DNA of 64,000 nt from JAHEEL01 sp963700375 (GCA_963700375.1 CAVOXF010000005.1:1-64000); one strand, 5' to 3'; shown: positions 7,970-15,131, numbered from the stretch's first letter. Numbers and translations: made by a program. The notes: generated by a model not told the origin, from the sequence alone.

Positions 7970-7985
7970 TCGCAATAGGGCTCGA

Positions 7986-8330
7986 TCAATGTCGGCGTTG
8001 GTTCCACGCGAGACGTAGTTCGTTCAAACCGATGCCCACCATCAGGAGGTTGGGTAGCGGGGCGAAGCCAGCGGGTGTTACGACGGCGACAAACGCCGCT
8101 AACACAGCCAGCACGTGATGGTCACGGGCAACCAAGAATGGCGTTGCTACCGCTCCCGCAATTCCGACCACCGCCAAGCCGTAGATTGCTGGCGCGTTTG
8201 TCATGTTGCCCTGTGCGTCTACCACGAACCAAACTCCGATCGCAATCGTCGCTACAGCGCCGATTATGGCGACGACGGTCCGGAGTCGAACGCTGCGCAC
8301 TGTGGGGGTGTCTACAAGTTGATCGACCAT
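7986..8330 (-). CDS. Small membrane protein, about four TM segments (cassette gene)
   Basis: 114 residues from ATG at 8330. Hydrophobic helices lie at about residues 17-38, 47-66, 70-88 and a weaker one at 90-105. Its stop codon is 17 bp from site S7. No family recognised. It is alone between S7 and S8. Confidence 0.65.
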   Translation of the reverse strand: MVDQLVDTPTVRSVRLRTVVAIIGAVATIAIGVWFVVDAQGNMTNAPAIYGLAVVGIAGAVATPFLVARDHHVLAVLAAFVAVVTPAGFAPLPNLLMVGIGLNELRLAWNQRRH

Positions 8331-8397
8331 GAATTGATTGTCTCACCTACCCACGACCGTGGCCAGGGGCAGCCGTTCGAATGTGCATGCTCGAACG

Positions 8398-8423
8398 GGG
8401 CGCATATGTGCCGATATGGGCGG
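8398..8423 (+). repeat. Cassette site S8
   Basis: Left arm GGGCGCATA, spacer TGTGCCGA, right arm TATGGGCGG. Confidence 0.93.
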
Positions 8424-8690
8424 CTATCCCCGAGCCTTCAGCGGGGTCTTGCCGAGGAGCCACCAGACGAGGCCGCCAACGCCGATTCCGAAGACGAGGG
8501 CGAATAGGGGTGAGAAGTCACCTCCCGGCCACTCGACCATCGGATTTCCGAGCCACGATTGGCAACGTTCCCAGCTCGGCACCCCGCCGATGTCGTCGCA
8601 GTATGCGGTCATAGTGCCGAGGAACGTCGCCACACCGGCAGCAGTGGACAACACAATCCGAACGGAGAGCCTCACCGCTTTCGTTTTCAA
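8424..8690 (-). CDS. 88-residue two-TM membrane protein, cassette copy B
   Basis: Matches copy A (6465-6731) throughout, apart from one base that turns the third codon from ATG to ACG; the TTG start at 8690 remains. The stop codon abuts the right arm of S8. With copy C it forms a tandem pair with a 305-bp period. Confidence 0.7.
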   Translation of the reverse strand: MKTKAVRLSVRIVLSTAAGVATFLGTMTAYCDDIGGVPSWERCQSWLGNPMVEWPGGDFSPLFALVFGIGVGGLVWWLLGKTPLKARG

Positions 8691-8702
8691 AGGCTAGTCG
8701 TG

Positions 8703-8728
8703 GCGAGCATAGGTGCCGATATGGGCGG
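8703..8728 (+). repeat. Cassette site S9
   Basis: Left arm GCGAGCATA, spacer GGTGCCGA, right arm TATGGGCGG. Confidence 0.94.
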
Positions 8729-8996
8729 CTATCCCCGAGCCTTCAGCGGGGTCTTGCCGAGGAGCCACCAGACGAGGCCGCCAACGCCGATTCCGAAGAC
8801 GAGGGCGAATAGGGGTGAGAAGTCACCTCCCGGCCGACTCGACCATCGGATTTCCGAGCCACGATTGGCAACGTTCCCAGCTCGGCACCCCGCCGATGTC
8901 GTCGCAGTATGCGGTCATAGTGCCGAGGAACGTCGCCACACCGGCAGCAGTGGACAACACAATCCGAACGGAGAGCCTCACCGCTTTCGTTTTCAA
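8729..8996 (-). pseudogene. 88-residue membrane protein, cassette copy C, frameshifted
   Basis: Nearly identical to copies A and B but with one extra G near 8835 (GGCCGACTCG instead of GGCCACTCG), which breaks the frame in the second half of the protein. Otherwise the copy, including both flanking sites, is preserved, so the duplication is recent. Confidence 0.85.
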
Positions 8997-9008
8997 AGGC
9001 TAGTCGTG

Positions 9009-9034
9009 GCGAGCATAGGTGCCGATATGGGCGG
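9009..9034 (+). repeat. Cassette site S10
   Basis: Left arm GCGAGCATA, spacer GGTGCCGA, right arm TATGGGCGG. Confidence 0.94.
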
Positions 9035-9067
9035 GTGTTGTGGTGACCGGCGGTTCTCGTGTCGGCG

Positions 9068-9646
9068 CTAGCGTGTGGGTTCGATTAGTCCCGCAAGGGT
9101 CCAGGGGAAATCAGTGCCTTCGATCGTGGTCACGTAGGTGAGTCCTTCGTAGCCCCCGGAACCGGTTGCGGTCTGCTCGATGACGTGCGGGATCGGGCGG
9201 GGCTGGTCACGCTCCATGTGCTTGTGCCAACGGACGTGGCTTCCCAGGTGCCCCCGTCATTCGTGCCGGTGGTGGTTCCCCGGATATCGGCGACGAACTG
9301 CTCGCCATTGACCGTGAGGTCGATATCGGCGGTGGTTACCCACTCGCCTGCGACCCTCGGGTCCGACGATGTCACGGTGCAGGTTATGACGAAGTCACGT
9401 TGCGCCGATCCCGGCTCTCCGGATTCGGGGAAGTACCGGTCCGCTCCAGGTGCCGTCCGAATCAACGACACAGTCGGCCTGAGCCGTGACATCAACGGTC
9501 GGCGTCGTGGTCGTGGTTTCCGGCGTTGCCGTTGTGGTGGTCGGGACCGTTGTCGCTGCGTCCTCGTCCGCAGAGTCGCTGCATGCAGGCGACGGCAGCA
9601 TGATCAAGGTGAACGGGATCAGCCAGCGGAGGGTGAACGAGCGCAA
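9068..9646 (-). pseudogene. Lipoprotein gene broken by frameshifts (cassette gene)
   Basis: Begins at TTG 9646 behind a strong GGGAGGAG ribosome-binding site. The first about 66 residues encode a lipoprotein signal (lipobox LPSPAC), a Thr-rich linker and a start of domain ending VVDSDGTW. The conserved-looking continuation (RDFVITCTVTSSDPRV, GEWVTTADIDLTVNGEQF) is in a second frame. The end (IEQTATGSGGYEGL, TLAGLIEPTR) is in a third frame, closing at TAG 9070-9068. Two indels are needed. It would have been an exported beta-rich lipoprotein of about 190 residues. Confidence 0.75.
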
Positions 9647-9811
9647 GTGTGGGACTCCTCCCCGTCGTCACGGTCGGTTCCTCTCTCAACCACTATGACG
9701 CATCAGACCCCTGACATGTGCCCCATTTGAGAAACCGCAAATCACCCGCCCACAACCGGCCGGGTTTGTCGGTTTGCGGTGATCAGGGTCGGGTTGGACG
9801 CCCCGGCCTTG

Positions 9812-9837
9812 CCGCCCATAGGTGCCGATAAGGGCGA
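9812..9837 (+). repeat. Cassette site S11
   Basis: Left arm CCGCCCATA, spacer GGTGCCGA, right arm TAAGGGCGA (two changes). The gene-free stretch to its left (9734-9780) contains an imperfect inverted repeat around ACCGCAAA/TTTGCGGT. Confidence 0.92.
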
Positions 9838-9915
9838 GTAGTGGGTTTGATGCGGCCACTAGTAGATCAGTCTCGGGTCGTGTAGTTCGGGGCTCGGCTT
9901 GTTTGACTGGGGTGG

Positions 9916-10569
9916 TCACCCGACGCACAGATCGTTGACGAGCGAATCGAACCAGAAGCTGCCATACACATCCCAGTGGTCTTCGCCGATCCGCTGTCGG
10001 AGAAGGGACCCAACATCTCCTGGGTCAGATAGTAGGGGATTCGAATCACGGCGGATGCCTGACAATTGGCGACACGTCACTTCGGCATGGAACATCGCGA
10101 TGTCGATTTCACGGTCACGGTCGTTCCACACCACGCCTCTTGATTCCGCGTAGTTGACTGCGAGAACCGCCCATGCCGCAATAGCGCCATCGCTTGGCAC
10201 TACCCACGATGACAGTTGGGTGGTCGCCCTGGGAGGCTGAAGAATCGCCTGTTGCGGTCCCTCGTCGCCCAACTCAGAGTTGACCCTTGCTCCAAGCATG
10301 CCCACGGCTATCAAGGCACCGATGGCAGCGGTGATTCCTACATAGCCAAGGATCAACCCCGCCGTGGCCAATGCCGAACCGCCTAGGCGGCCTCTCGATT
10401 TGCGGATCTGACTCTTGGCCTTGTGACCGAGGACTACCGCAATGATCGAACCGACTCCGAACAACCAGAGCAGGCCAAACACCAAAGAGCCAACGGCAGA
10501 GCCAGAGGTCTGAGGTACCGGCGGAGTCGCCGATGCCGGATCGAAGGGGTGTCCGCATTGGGGGCACAT
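9916..10569 (-). CDS. Zinc-ribbon / DUF4190 membrane protein (cassette gene)
   Basis: 217 residues from ATG 10569. CPQCG near the start is half of a zinc ribbon. About residues 25-90 are two TM helices with the loop GHKAKSQIRKSRGRLGG, the typical DUF4190 arrangement. The C-terminal 110 residues are soluble and carry two cysteines. The reading frame is open upstream to about 10681 and encodes the missing first half of the ribbon, CPECGREVSQQAPM, but contains no ATG, GTG or TTG. A rare start (for example ATT 10632) or a changed N-terminus is therefore likely. It lies alone between S11 and S12. Confidence 0.75.
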   Translation of the reverse strand: MCPQCGHPFDPASATPPVPQTSGSAVGSLVFGLLWLFGVGSIIAVVLGHKAKSQIRKSRGRLGGSALATAGLILGYVGITAAIGALIAVGMLGARVNSELGDEGPQQAILQPPRATTQLSSWVVPSDGAIAAWAVLAVNYAESRGVVWNDRDREIDIAMFHAEVTCRQLSGIRRDSNPLLSDPGDVGSLLRQRIGEDHWDVYGSFWFDSLVNDLCVG

Positions 10570-10664
10570 GGGCGCCTGTTGAGAGACCTCTCGACCGCAC
10601 TCTGGGCAGGGAACAAGGCCACGGGCACGAATGGTAGCTGGGCGACCTCTCCGGACCCTGATGT

Positions 10665-10690
10665 CCGCCCATAGGTGCCGATATGTGCGA
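10665..10690 (+). repeat. Cassette site S12
   Basis: Left arm CCGCCCATA, spacer GGTGCCGA, right arm TATGTGCGA. Confidence 0.93.
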
Positions 10691-10741
10691 GTCTTCGGTC
10701 AGGCGCGTGAGGATCGCTGCAGCCGTACGGGGAGGTTCACG

Positions 10742-11116
10742 GTGGGAGCACGACAGCCAAGCGAGGCGAGCAAACTGTTCGAGGAACGCTTCGCCTCAGG
10801 GGATCTCGAAGGCCTGATGGAGCTATATGAGGACGATGCCGTCTTCACCAACGCCCAAGGAGCCCATGTGGGGCCGGAGGCGATCCGCGGGGTGCTCGCC
10901 GGATACCTCTCGACGGGCGCATCGATCGTCATGAACGACTCCGTGGCGTTTGAGGCTGGAGACCTAGCCCTGGTTCACTGGGCGTGGACGATGACCTTCC
11001 CAGATGGTCGTGTGGCTGAAGGGGCGACGGCCGAGGTTCTACGCCGTCAGAGCGACGGGTCGTGGAGGTTCATCATCGACAATCCCGACGGCCCTGCTCT
11101 CATCGATCACGAGTAA
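10742..11116 (+). CDS. NTF2-like / SnoaL-type protein (cassette gene)
   Basis: 124 residues from GTG 10742, chosen because GGGGAGG lies 8 bp upstream. The pattern FEERFASGDLEGLMELY, DDAVFTN, GPEAIRGVLAGYL and, at the end, GSWRFIIDNP is the SnoaL/DUF4440 cone-shaped fold, with an N-terminal helix pair and a long sheet. Such proteins bind or isomerise small polar molecules, or act as accessory domains; the substrate cannot be read here. It is soluble, with no signal peptide. It is one of few cassette genes with a recognisable fold and with its own good ribosome-binding site. Confidence 0.85.
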   Translation: MGARQPSEASKLFEERFASGDLEGLMELYEDDAVFTNAQGAHVGPEAIRGVLAGYLSTGASIVMNDSVAFEAGDLALVHWAWTMTFPDGRVAEGATAEVLRRQSDGSWRFIIDNPDGPALIDHE

Positions 11117-11126
11117 TCAGCAACAG

Positions 11127-11152
11127 CGCCGCATATGTGCCGATATGGGCGG
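11127..11152 (+). repeat. Cassette site S13
   Basis: Left arm CGCCGCATA, spacer TGTGCCGA, right arm TATGGGCGG. Confidence 0.93.
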
Positions 11153-11153
11153 G

Positions 11154-11450
11154 CTAGGTGGGGAAACGCCAGCCTCCATATACCTGTCCCCACAGGAGAA
11201 TCCACATCAGGGCTGTCACGACTGTGACGAGAGCGACACCAATGGATCCGACAATGGCCGCGCCCCGTGCCCAACCCCGTGCTAGTACGACCAAAGCCAC
11301 CATTCCTACCAACAGCACCAACGCTCCAGCGACCGCGACGGTCATCACGGCGAGTTGAGCGCTTCGATTCGGATTTAGCGCAAGCGAGACCCCGAAGGAC
11401 ACCGCCCAGAGGCACACTCCACCAAGCAGGACCCAATTCCAGCCGGTCAT
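11154..11450 (-). CDS. Small membrane protein, three TM segments (cassette gene)
   Basis: 98 residues from ATG 11450. Hydrophobic helices lie at about residues 5-25, 33-56 and 63-90. The stop codon begins 2 bp from site S13, the same tight packing seen for the 88-residue cassettes. No recognised family. The 149 bp between its start and S14 hold no other gene and could carry its promoter. Confidence 0.65.
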   Translation of the reverse strand: MTGWNWVLLGGVCLWAVSFGVSLALNPNRSAQLAVMTVAVAGALVLLVGMVALVVLARGWARGAAIVGSIGVALVTVVTALMWILLWGQVYGGWRFPT

Positions 11451-11599
11451 CTGGTCATTTGAGTGCTGCCGGGCACAAACAGCAAATCGGCACCGTTCGG
11501 GTGGCCGGGGCCCCTGCCTTCAGCTCGCAGGCACCCCCCCAAGCCCTATCGGTGGGGTTTCTCTTTCCGGCTACTTGGCCTTCTGGACGGTGTGACGCC

Positions 11600-11625
11600 C
11601 CGCCCATAGGTGCCGATATGTGCGG
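11600..11625 (+). repeat. Cassette site S14
   Basis: Left arm CCGCCCATA, spacer GGTGCCGA, right arm TATGTGCGG. Confidence 0.93.
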
Positions 11626-11665
11626 TGTGGTGGGTCGATCCGAAGGAATGCGGTAGGTTAGAAAC

Positions 11666-12007
11666 ATGGTCTTGGTTCGCCCTTGGGCGCTCGCTGCTGG
11701 AGCCATTGGTTTGGTCACCCTCGGCATATACATCGCGGTACTTCTCAGCGAAGGAAACAACGCTATATCTGAGGTGGTCCCGTGGGTAGCGGCGATGACC
11801 GTTGCCTCGGTACTAGCTCTCGTCGGAGCCAAGGCAGGCGACCGTGCTGTTGCCAGGAGGACGCTGCTAGCAGCCGCCGTCCTGTTTGGGGTTCTCGGCA
11901 TCCTGGCCATCCTTGGCGTTGGCATCTTGTTCTTGGCTGCCTCGGCCATGTCGGCGGTCGCACTTGTTCGAGTCAATGCGGACGAATCTGCGCCTCTCGG
12001 CCAATGA
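11666..12007 (+). CDS. Small membrane protein, four TM segments (cassette gene)
   Basis: 113 residues from ATG 11666. Helices lie at about residues 6-27, 37-55, 65-84 and 85-103, with a short acidic tail. No family recognised. It is the last cassette of the array, ending 5 bp before the diverged site S15. Confidence 0.65.
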   Translation: MVLVRPWALAAGAIGLVTLGIYIAVLLSEGNNAISEVVPWVAAMTVASVLALVGAKAGDRAVARRTLLAAAVLFGVLGILAILGVGILFLAASAMSAVALVRVNADESAPLGQ

Positions 12008-12012
12008 CCCGT

Positions 12013-12038
12013 CCACGCATATCCGGCATTATGTTCGG
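12013..12038 (+). repeat. Cassette site S15, diverged distal site
   Basis: Left arm CCACGCATA, spacer TCCGGCAT, right arm TATGTTCGG. The 9-8-9 spacing and the inner arm bases (CATA / TATG) persist, but the spacer is different. The stop codon of the neighbouring SEC-C gene lies inside it. I take it as the distal border of the array. Confidence 0.6.
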
Positions 12039-12541
12039 CGGCCGGCCAGGCCGTGGCAGTGCTTGTACTTGAGGCCTGACCCGCAGGGGCAGCGTTCGTT
12101 GCGTCCGATCTTGGCGCGACCCGTCGATTCACGTGACGTGATCTTTGACACAGTTTCAGCCCGTTGCTCTCGGGCCTCAAGTGCATCCTCCCAACGTCGC
12201 AGTCGCTCACCCTGCTCGCGCATCCGCGCCTCTTCCGCATCGACCTCACGCTCTCGGGCGACGATTTTGGCCTCTCGCATCGCCAGCTCTTCTGCGGCAC
12301 GTTGAGCAAACACCGGCGGCTCGTCACCGGTGACGTCACCGAACACACTGATGAGCTCTCGATCGATAAGCATCGTGACGGCTCGACCCATCGAGACCCC
12401 CACAGAATCGCAGTACCGCTTCCACGTCGACCACTTCGCTGCGATCGCTGGCACCCGCAGCGTCCGGTACGCCTCATCGTCACCGAGGCCAGCGAGCAGC
12501 CTGCGGTCGATCCTCGCCAACGTGCCCCGATCCATGTCCAT
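12029..12541 (-). CDS. SEC-C motif protein with coiled coil
   Basis: About 170 residues from ATG 12541 (an ATG at 12565 is also possible). The N-terminal part (TYRTLRVPAIAAKWSTWKRY) may be a small DNA- or peptide-binding region. Residues about 65-130 are strongly charged and predicted coiled coil (REAKIVAREREVDAEEARM). The C-terminus is a textbook SEC-C zinc motif, GRNERCPCGSGLKYKHCHG, known from SecA and many accessory proteins. The stop codon overlaps cassette site S15, so the gene lies at or within the array border. A palindrome upstream may regulate it. Confidence 0.8.
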   Translation of the reverse strand: MDMDRGTLARIDRRLLAGLGDDEAYRTLRVPAIAAKWSTWKRYCDSVGVSMGRAVTMLIDRELISVFGDVTGDEPPVFAQRAAEELAMREAKIVAREREVDAEEARMREQGERLRRWEDALEAREQRAETVSKITSRESTGRAKIGRNERCPCGSGLKYKHCHGLAGRRT

Positions 12542-12554
12542 CAGCGCCGCCCGC

Positions 12555-12574
12555 GATGTGCACATGTGTACATC
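12555..12574. promoter_or_regulatory. Near-perfect 20-bp palindrome upstream of the SEC-C gene
   Basis: GATGTGCACATGTGTACATC is a dyad with one mismatched pair. It lies 14 bp before the chosen ATG of the SEC-C gene and could be an operator. Confidence 0.4.
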
Positions 12575-12646
12575 GGGCAACTTGTTGCAGGTGCGTGTGT
12601 GATTTGAGGGTGTCTGCGCGCAAACGCGGTTGCGACGGGAGTGCAC

Positions 12647-13139
12647 TGTTCGTTCGCGGGATCGTGGCGGTCGTGGATGGCATTCGCGGTGCTGAGATTC
12701 TGTCCCGGGGGTCTTCGATCGTGGGCTGGTCGTGACATCCTGGCGTGCATCGGATGCAGAGAATGGTTCAGTGCCTGGGCTCTGGCCGACCCAGATAGGG
12801 CTCGGACGGATTGTTCGGCCGTTGAATGGCCACCTGGATCAACGAGGCCACCATCGACAGCGACGTTTCCGCCGGGGCCAGCAGGCATTTCGTGCTTCAT
12901 GTTGCACGGAATAGACACGCCAACCCTCTCACCAGAGTGTCAGTAACCCTGTCATCAGAGTGTCATCGGCCACGCGGACACCGCTAGAAGCCTTACGCCA
13001 CAAGGATTCTCGTAGCATCGGCGGCGGGCGCCGCCAACCGACCCGATGTTTGTCTGACGTACGCCGGAGGCGTGAATCGATTCCAGGTTGACAGGGTTGC
13101 TGACACTCTGGTGAGAGGGTTGAAGCGCATACTCACGGC
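12647..13139. other. Gene-poor stretch with iteron-like repeats
   Basis: No convincing gene. Two direct copies of a 22-bp unit (AACCCT.TCA.CAGAGTGTCA pattern) lie at 12921-12942 and 12944-12965. At 13089-13122 about 34 bp of them reappear in inverted orientation with one mismatch. The second copy ends 18 bp before the HTH gene at 13140. Confidence 0.75.
12920..13122. repeat. Inverted and direct repeat cluster (possible recombinase arm sites or operators)
   Basis: 12920-12953 and 13089-13122 are inverted copies of each other (33 of 34 bases). The left copy contains two tandem 22-bp units. Clusters of this form next to an xis/int pair usually bind the excisionase or the integrase N-terminal domain, or repress transcription. 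Confidence 0.7.
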
Positions 13140-13592
13140 GTGGAATCAACGCAGCAGCCGACCAGTCGAGAGAATGCCGACGCCGCGGAACAACTCCATC
13201 AACAGCTCCAGATGTCGCTGCGAGAGATCCTCATGTCTGAGGACGGGCAACGCGCCTCGACTGTTGCCGCCAGGTTCCGTGACTTCTCGTTTGCCGACAA
13301 GCAGCTGATCTCGGCACAGTCTCTTGCCCGGGATCTTGCTCCAAGCCTTGCGGCGGATGATGACGAACAAGGGGGTCAGATCGTCCGTGCCAGCGCCACC
13401 GTGACCGTCTCTGAGGCAGCCCAGCTGCTCGGTATTGGACGCAACCTCGCATACGAGATCGCCGCCCGTGATGGCGAGATCGCCGGGGTACCGGTGATTC
13501 GGGTCGGACGCCGAGTGCTCATCCCCCTCGCCCGGCTTCTCGAAGTCCTCGGACTCGACGACAACTCGACCCGGTCCGAGCCGACGAGATAA
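13140..13592 (+). CDS. Excisionase-like helix-turn-helix protein
   Basis: 150 residues. The C-terminal 60 residues (TVSEAAQLLGIGRNLAYEI, GVPVIRVGRRVLIPLARL) form the MerR-like HTH_17 / excisionase DNA-binding module. The first 90 residues are helical and acidic with no recognised domain. It lies about 185 bp upstream of an integrase in the same direction and directly downstream of the inverted repeat cluster, so it is likely the recombination directionality factor or repressor of the integrative element. Confidence 0.8.
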   Translation: MESTQQPTSRENADAAEQLHQQLQMSLREILMSEDGQRASTVAARFRDFSFADKQLISAQSLARDLAPSLAADDDEQGGQIVRASATVTVSEAAQLLGIGRNLAYEIAARDGEIAGVPVIRVGRRVLIPLARLLEVLGLDDNSTRSEPTR

Positions 13593-13777
13593 GGTGGCTC
13601 GCACGAGAGATTCTCGCGGAGACCAGCTCAGCGTTGTGGGCGAACCAGCCTGATCAACCTGGGCGGACGACCCGGTCACCTTTGGTCGCTGGGGACGCCA
13701 GCACAGCAACGGGAAACGCTGGCGCTGGGGATCACGGGCCGAACCCGGCGAGTCTCCTGATGGGAGGCGACAGAATC

Positions 13778-14941
13778 GTGAACGACAACCGACGCCCGAA
13801 AGGCACAGGCTCAATCCGCGAGCGCCACGGCCGGTACCAAGCCACGCACTCCTTCATCGACGGCACTGGGTCTCGTCGGCGGAGGGCCCAAGTGTTCGAC
13901 ACCAAGACTGAGGCGCGACGGTGGCTCAACGAACGACTCGCCGAGGTCGCGACCGGGCACGTGGCCGACGCCGGCGGTCTGACACTGGGTCAATACTTCT
14001 CGGATTGGCTCGGGTCGCTGGGCGTGAGTCAACTCGAGGCAGCGACGGTGTCGTGGTATCGGTCGGCAGCCACCCGACACATCGTGCCCGCCCTCGGATC
14101 CGTGAAGCTCGCCAAGCTGAGCCCCGTCATGATCGAGTCGTTCCTCGCAGAGAAGGCGGAGAACGGCCGCCTCGACGGCACGGGAGGTCTGGGGCCGGCG
14201 AGCGTCCGCCGCCTACAGGTGACGCTGCACAAGGCGCTCGAGGCTGCGGTGCGCAAAGGGATGCTGGCCCGTAACCCAGCGGACTTCGCCGACTCCCCCA
14301 GAATGCCTCCTCGCGATGTGACGGTCGACGTCTGGACCTCTGACGAGCTGGTGAGGTTCATCGAGGCCACTCAGACCGACCGACTGGCGGCAGCATGGAG
14401 ACTGGCCGCCATGTCCGGCCTTCGCCGATCCGAACTGGTTGGTCTGCAATGGCCCGACATCGATCTCGACGGAGGCTGGTTGTCCGTACGGCGGTCGGTC
14501 GTGATCGTCGACGGAGGGCCTCCAATCGTGAAACCACCAAAGACCGCGAAGTCCCGGAGGACTGTTGAGCTCGATAGGCGGACGGTCTCAGCGCTCCGGG
14601 AGTGGCGCCGCGCACAACTCGAGGAGCGTCTGCGTGCGGGCGAGGCGTGGAACCCCGGAGAATGGGTCGTGGCCGACGAGCTCGGTGCGTATCTCCGGCC
14701 CGACCGGCTCGGAAAGCGATTCGTCGCTCTTTCGAGAGCGGCAGGACTGAGAACCATCACGATCCGCCAGCTTCGCCACAGCCACGCCACCGCCCTGCTT
14801 TCAGCCGGAGAGTCGCCAAAGGTCGTTCAAGAACGACTCGGCCACTCGTCGATCAGCGTGACGTTGGACGTGTACTCGGCCGTCCTACCGAACATGCAGC
14901 GCGAGGCCGTGGAGCGCCTCGCAGAGATGTTCGACGCTTGA
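13778..14941 (+). CDS. Tyrosine integrase of an integrative element at tRNA-Ala
   Basis: 387 residues from GTG 13778, chosen because GGGAGG precedes it at good distance and the conserved arm-binding domain (RPKGTGSIRERHGRYQA) starts there. An AP2-like arm domain, a SAM-like core-binding domain (about 60-160) and a catalytic domain follow. The latter has Arg in SGLRRSELVG, Lys in PPKTAKSRR, RQLRHSHA, GHSSISVT and Tyr in LDVYSAV. The first residue of the usual HxxR motif is Arg here, an uncommon substitution. It is unrelated in sequence to the recombinase at 2856-3746. Its 3' end faces the 3' end of tRNA-Ala, the common integration geometry. Confidence 0.93.
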   Translation: MNDNRRPKGTGSIRERHGRYQATHSFIDGTGSRRRRAQVFDTKTEARRWLNERLAEVATGHVADAGGLTLGQYFSDWLGSLGVSQLEAATVSWYRSAATRHIVPALGSVKLAKLSPVMIESFLAEKAENGRLDGTGGLGPASVRRLQVTLHKALEAAVRKGMLARNPADFADSPRMPPRDVTVDVWTSDELVRFIEATQTDRLAAAWRLAAMSGLRRSELVGLQWPDIDLDGGWLSVRRSVVIVDGGPPIVKPPKTAKSRRTVELDRRTVSALREWRRAQLEERLRAGEAWNPGEWVVADELGAYLRPDRLGKRFVALSRAAGLRTITIRQLRHSHATALLSAGESPKVVQERLGHSSISVTLDVYSAVLPNMQREAVERLAEMFDA

Positions 14942-14963
14942 TAGGCGCCGGATAGGCGCCGCA
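14940..14963. repeat. Short tandem repeat downstream of the integrase
   Basis: GATAGGCGCCG occurs twice in direct succession immediately after the integrase stop codon. It may belong to the attachment region; a chance repeat is possible. Confidence 0.5.
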
Positions 14964-15009
14964 TGAGCACTCAATGGACGCCCGCTACGGAGAATGGACA
15001 CCTCCCAAA

Positions 15010-15045
15010 GCGTTGAAACCCCTGCCGTAGCAAGGGTTTCAACGC
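15010..15045. terminator. Perfect 12-bp hairpin between integrase and tRNA-Ala
   Basis: Arms GCGTTGAAACCC and GGGTTTCAACGC with a 12-base loop. It could terminate both the integrase and the tRNA transcript. Part of the sequence (TGAAACCCCT ... AAGG.TTTC) recurs beside tRNA-Arg at 47,370, so it may instead be an integrase attachment motif. Confidence 0.6.
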
Positions 15046-15055
15046 TTGTCTCTCG

Positions 15056-15131
<76 letters not shown>

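Noticed and set aside
6449..9003. Plus-strand frames starting MPIWAAIPEPS in the three duplicated cassettes
   Set aside because: They start inside the site and run antisense to the hydrophobic 88-residue protein; composition (Arg/Ser/Pro-rich) is that of a shadow frame.
6439..9034. REP/BIME or simple intergenic dyads
   Set aside because: Sites have an asymmetric conserved spacer, one shared orientation and define duplicated cassettes exactly; REP elements do not.
6439..11625. CRISPR array
   Set aside because: Repeats are 300-1200 bp apart with genes between them; no cas genes and no uniform spacers.
1..12038. Classical integron with attC sites
   Set aside because: No GTTRRRY/RYYYAAC boxes or long folded attC structure; sites are compact 26-bp dyads with an 8-bp spacer, and the recombinase shows no IntI-specific motif.
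12641..12946. 101-codon plus-strand frame
   Set aside because: No homology sense, no membrane or domain pattern, and overlapped by the repeat cluster; treated as non-coding.
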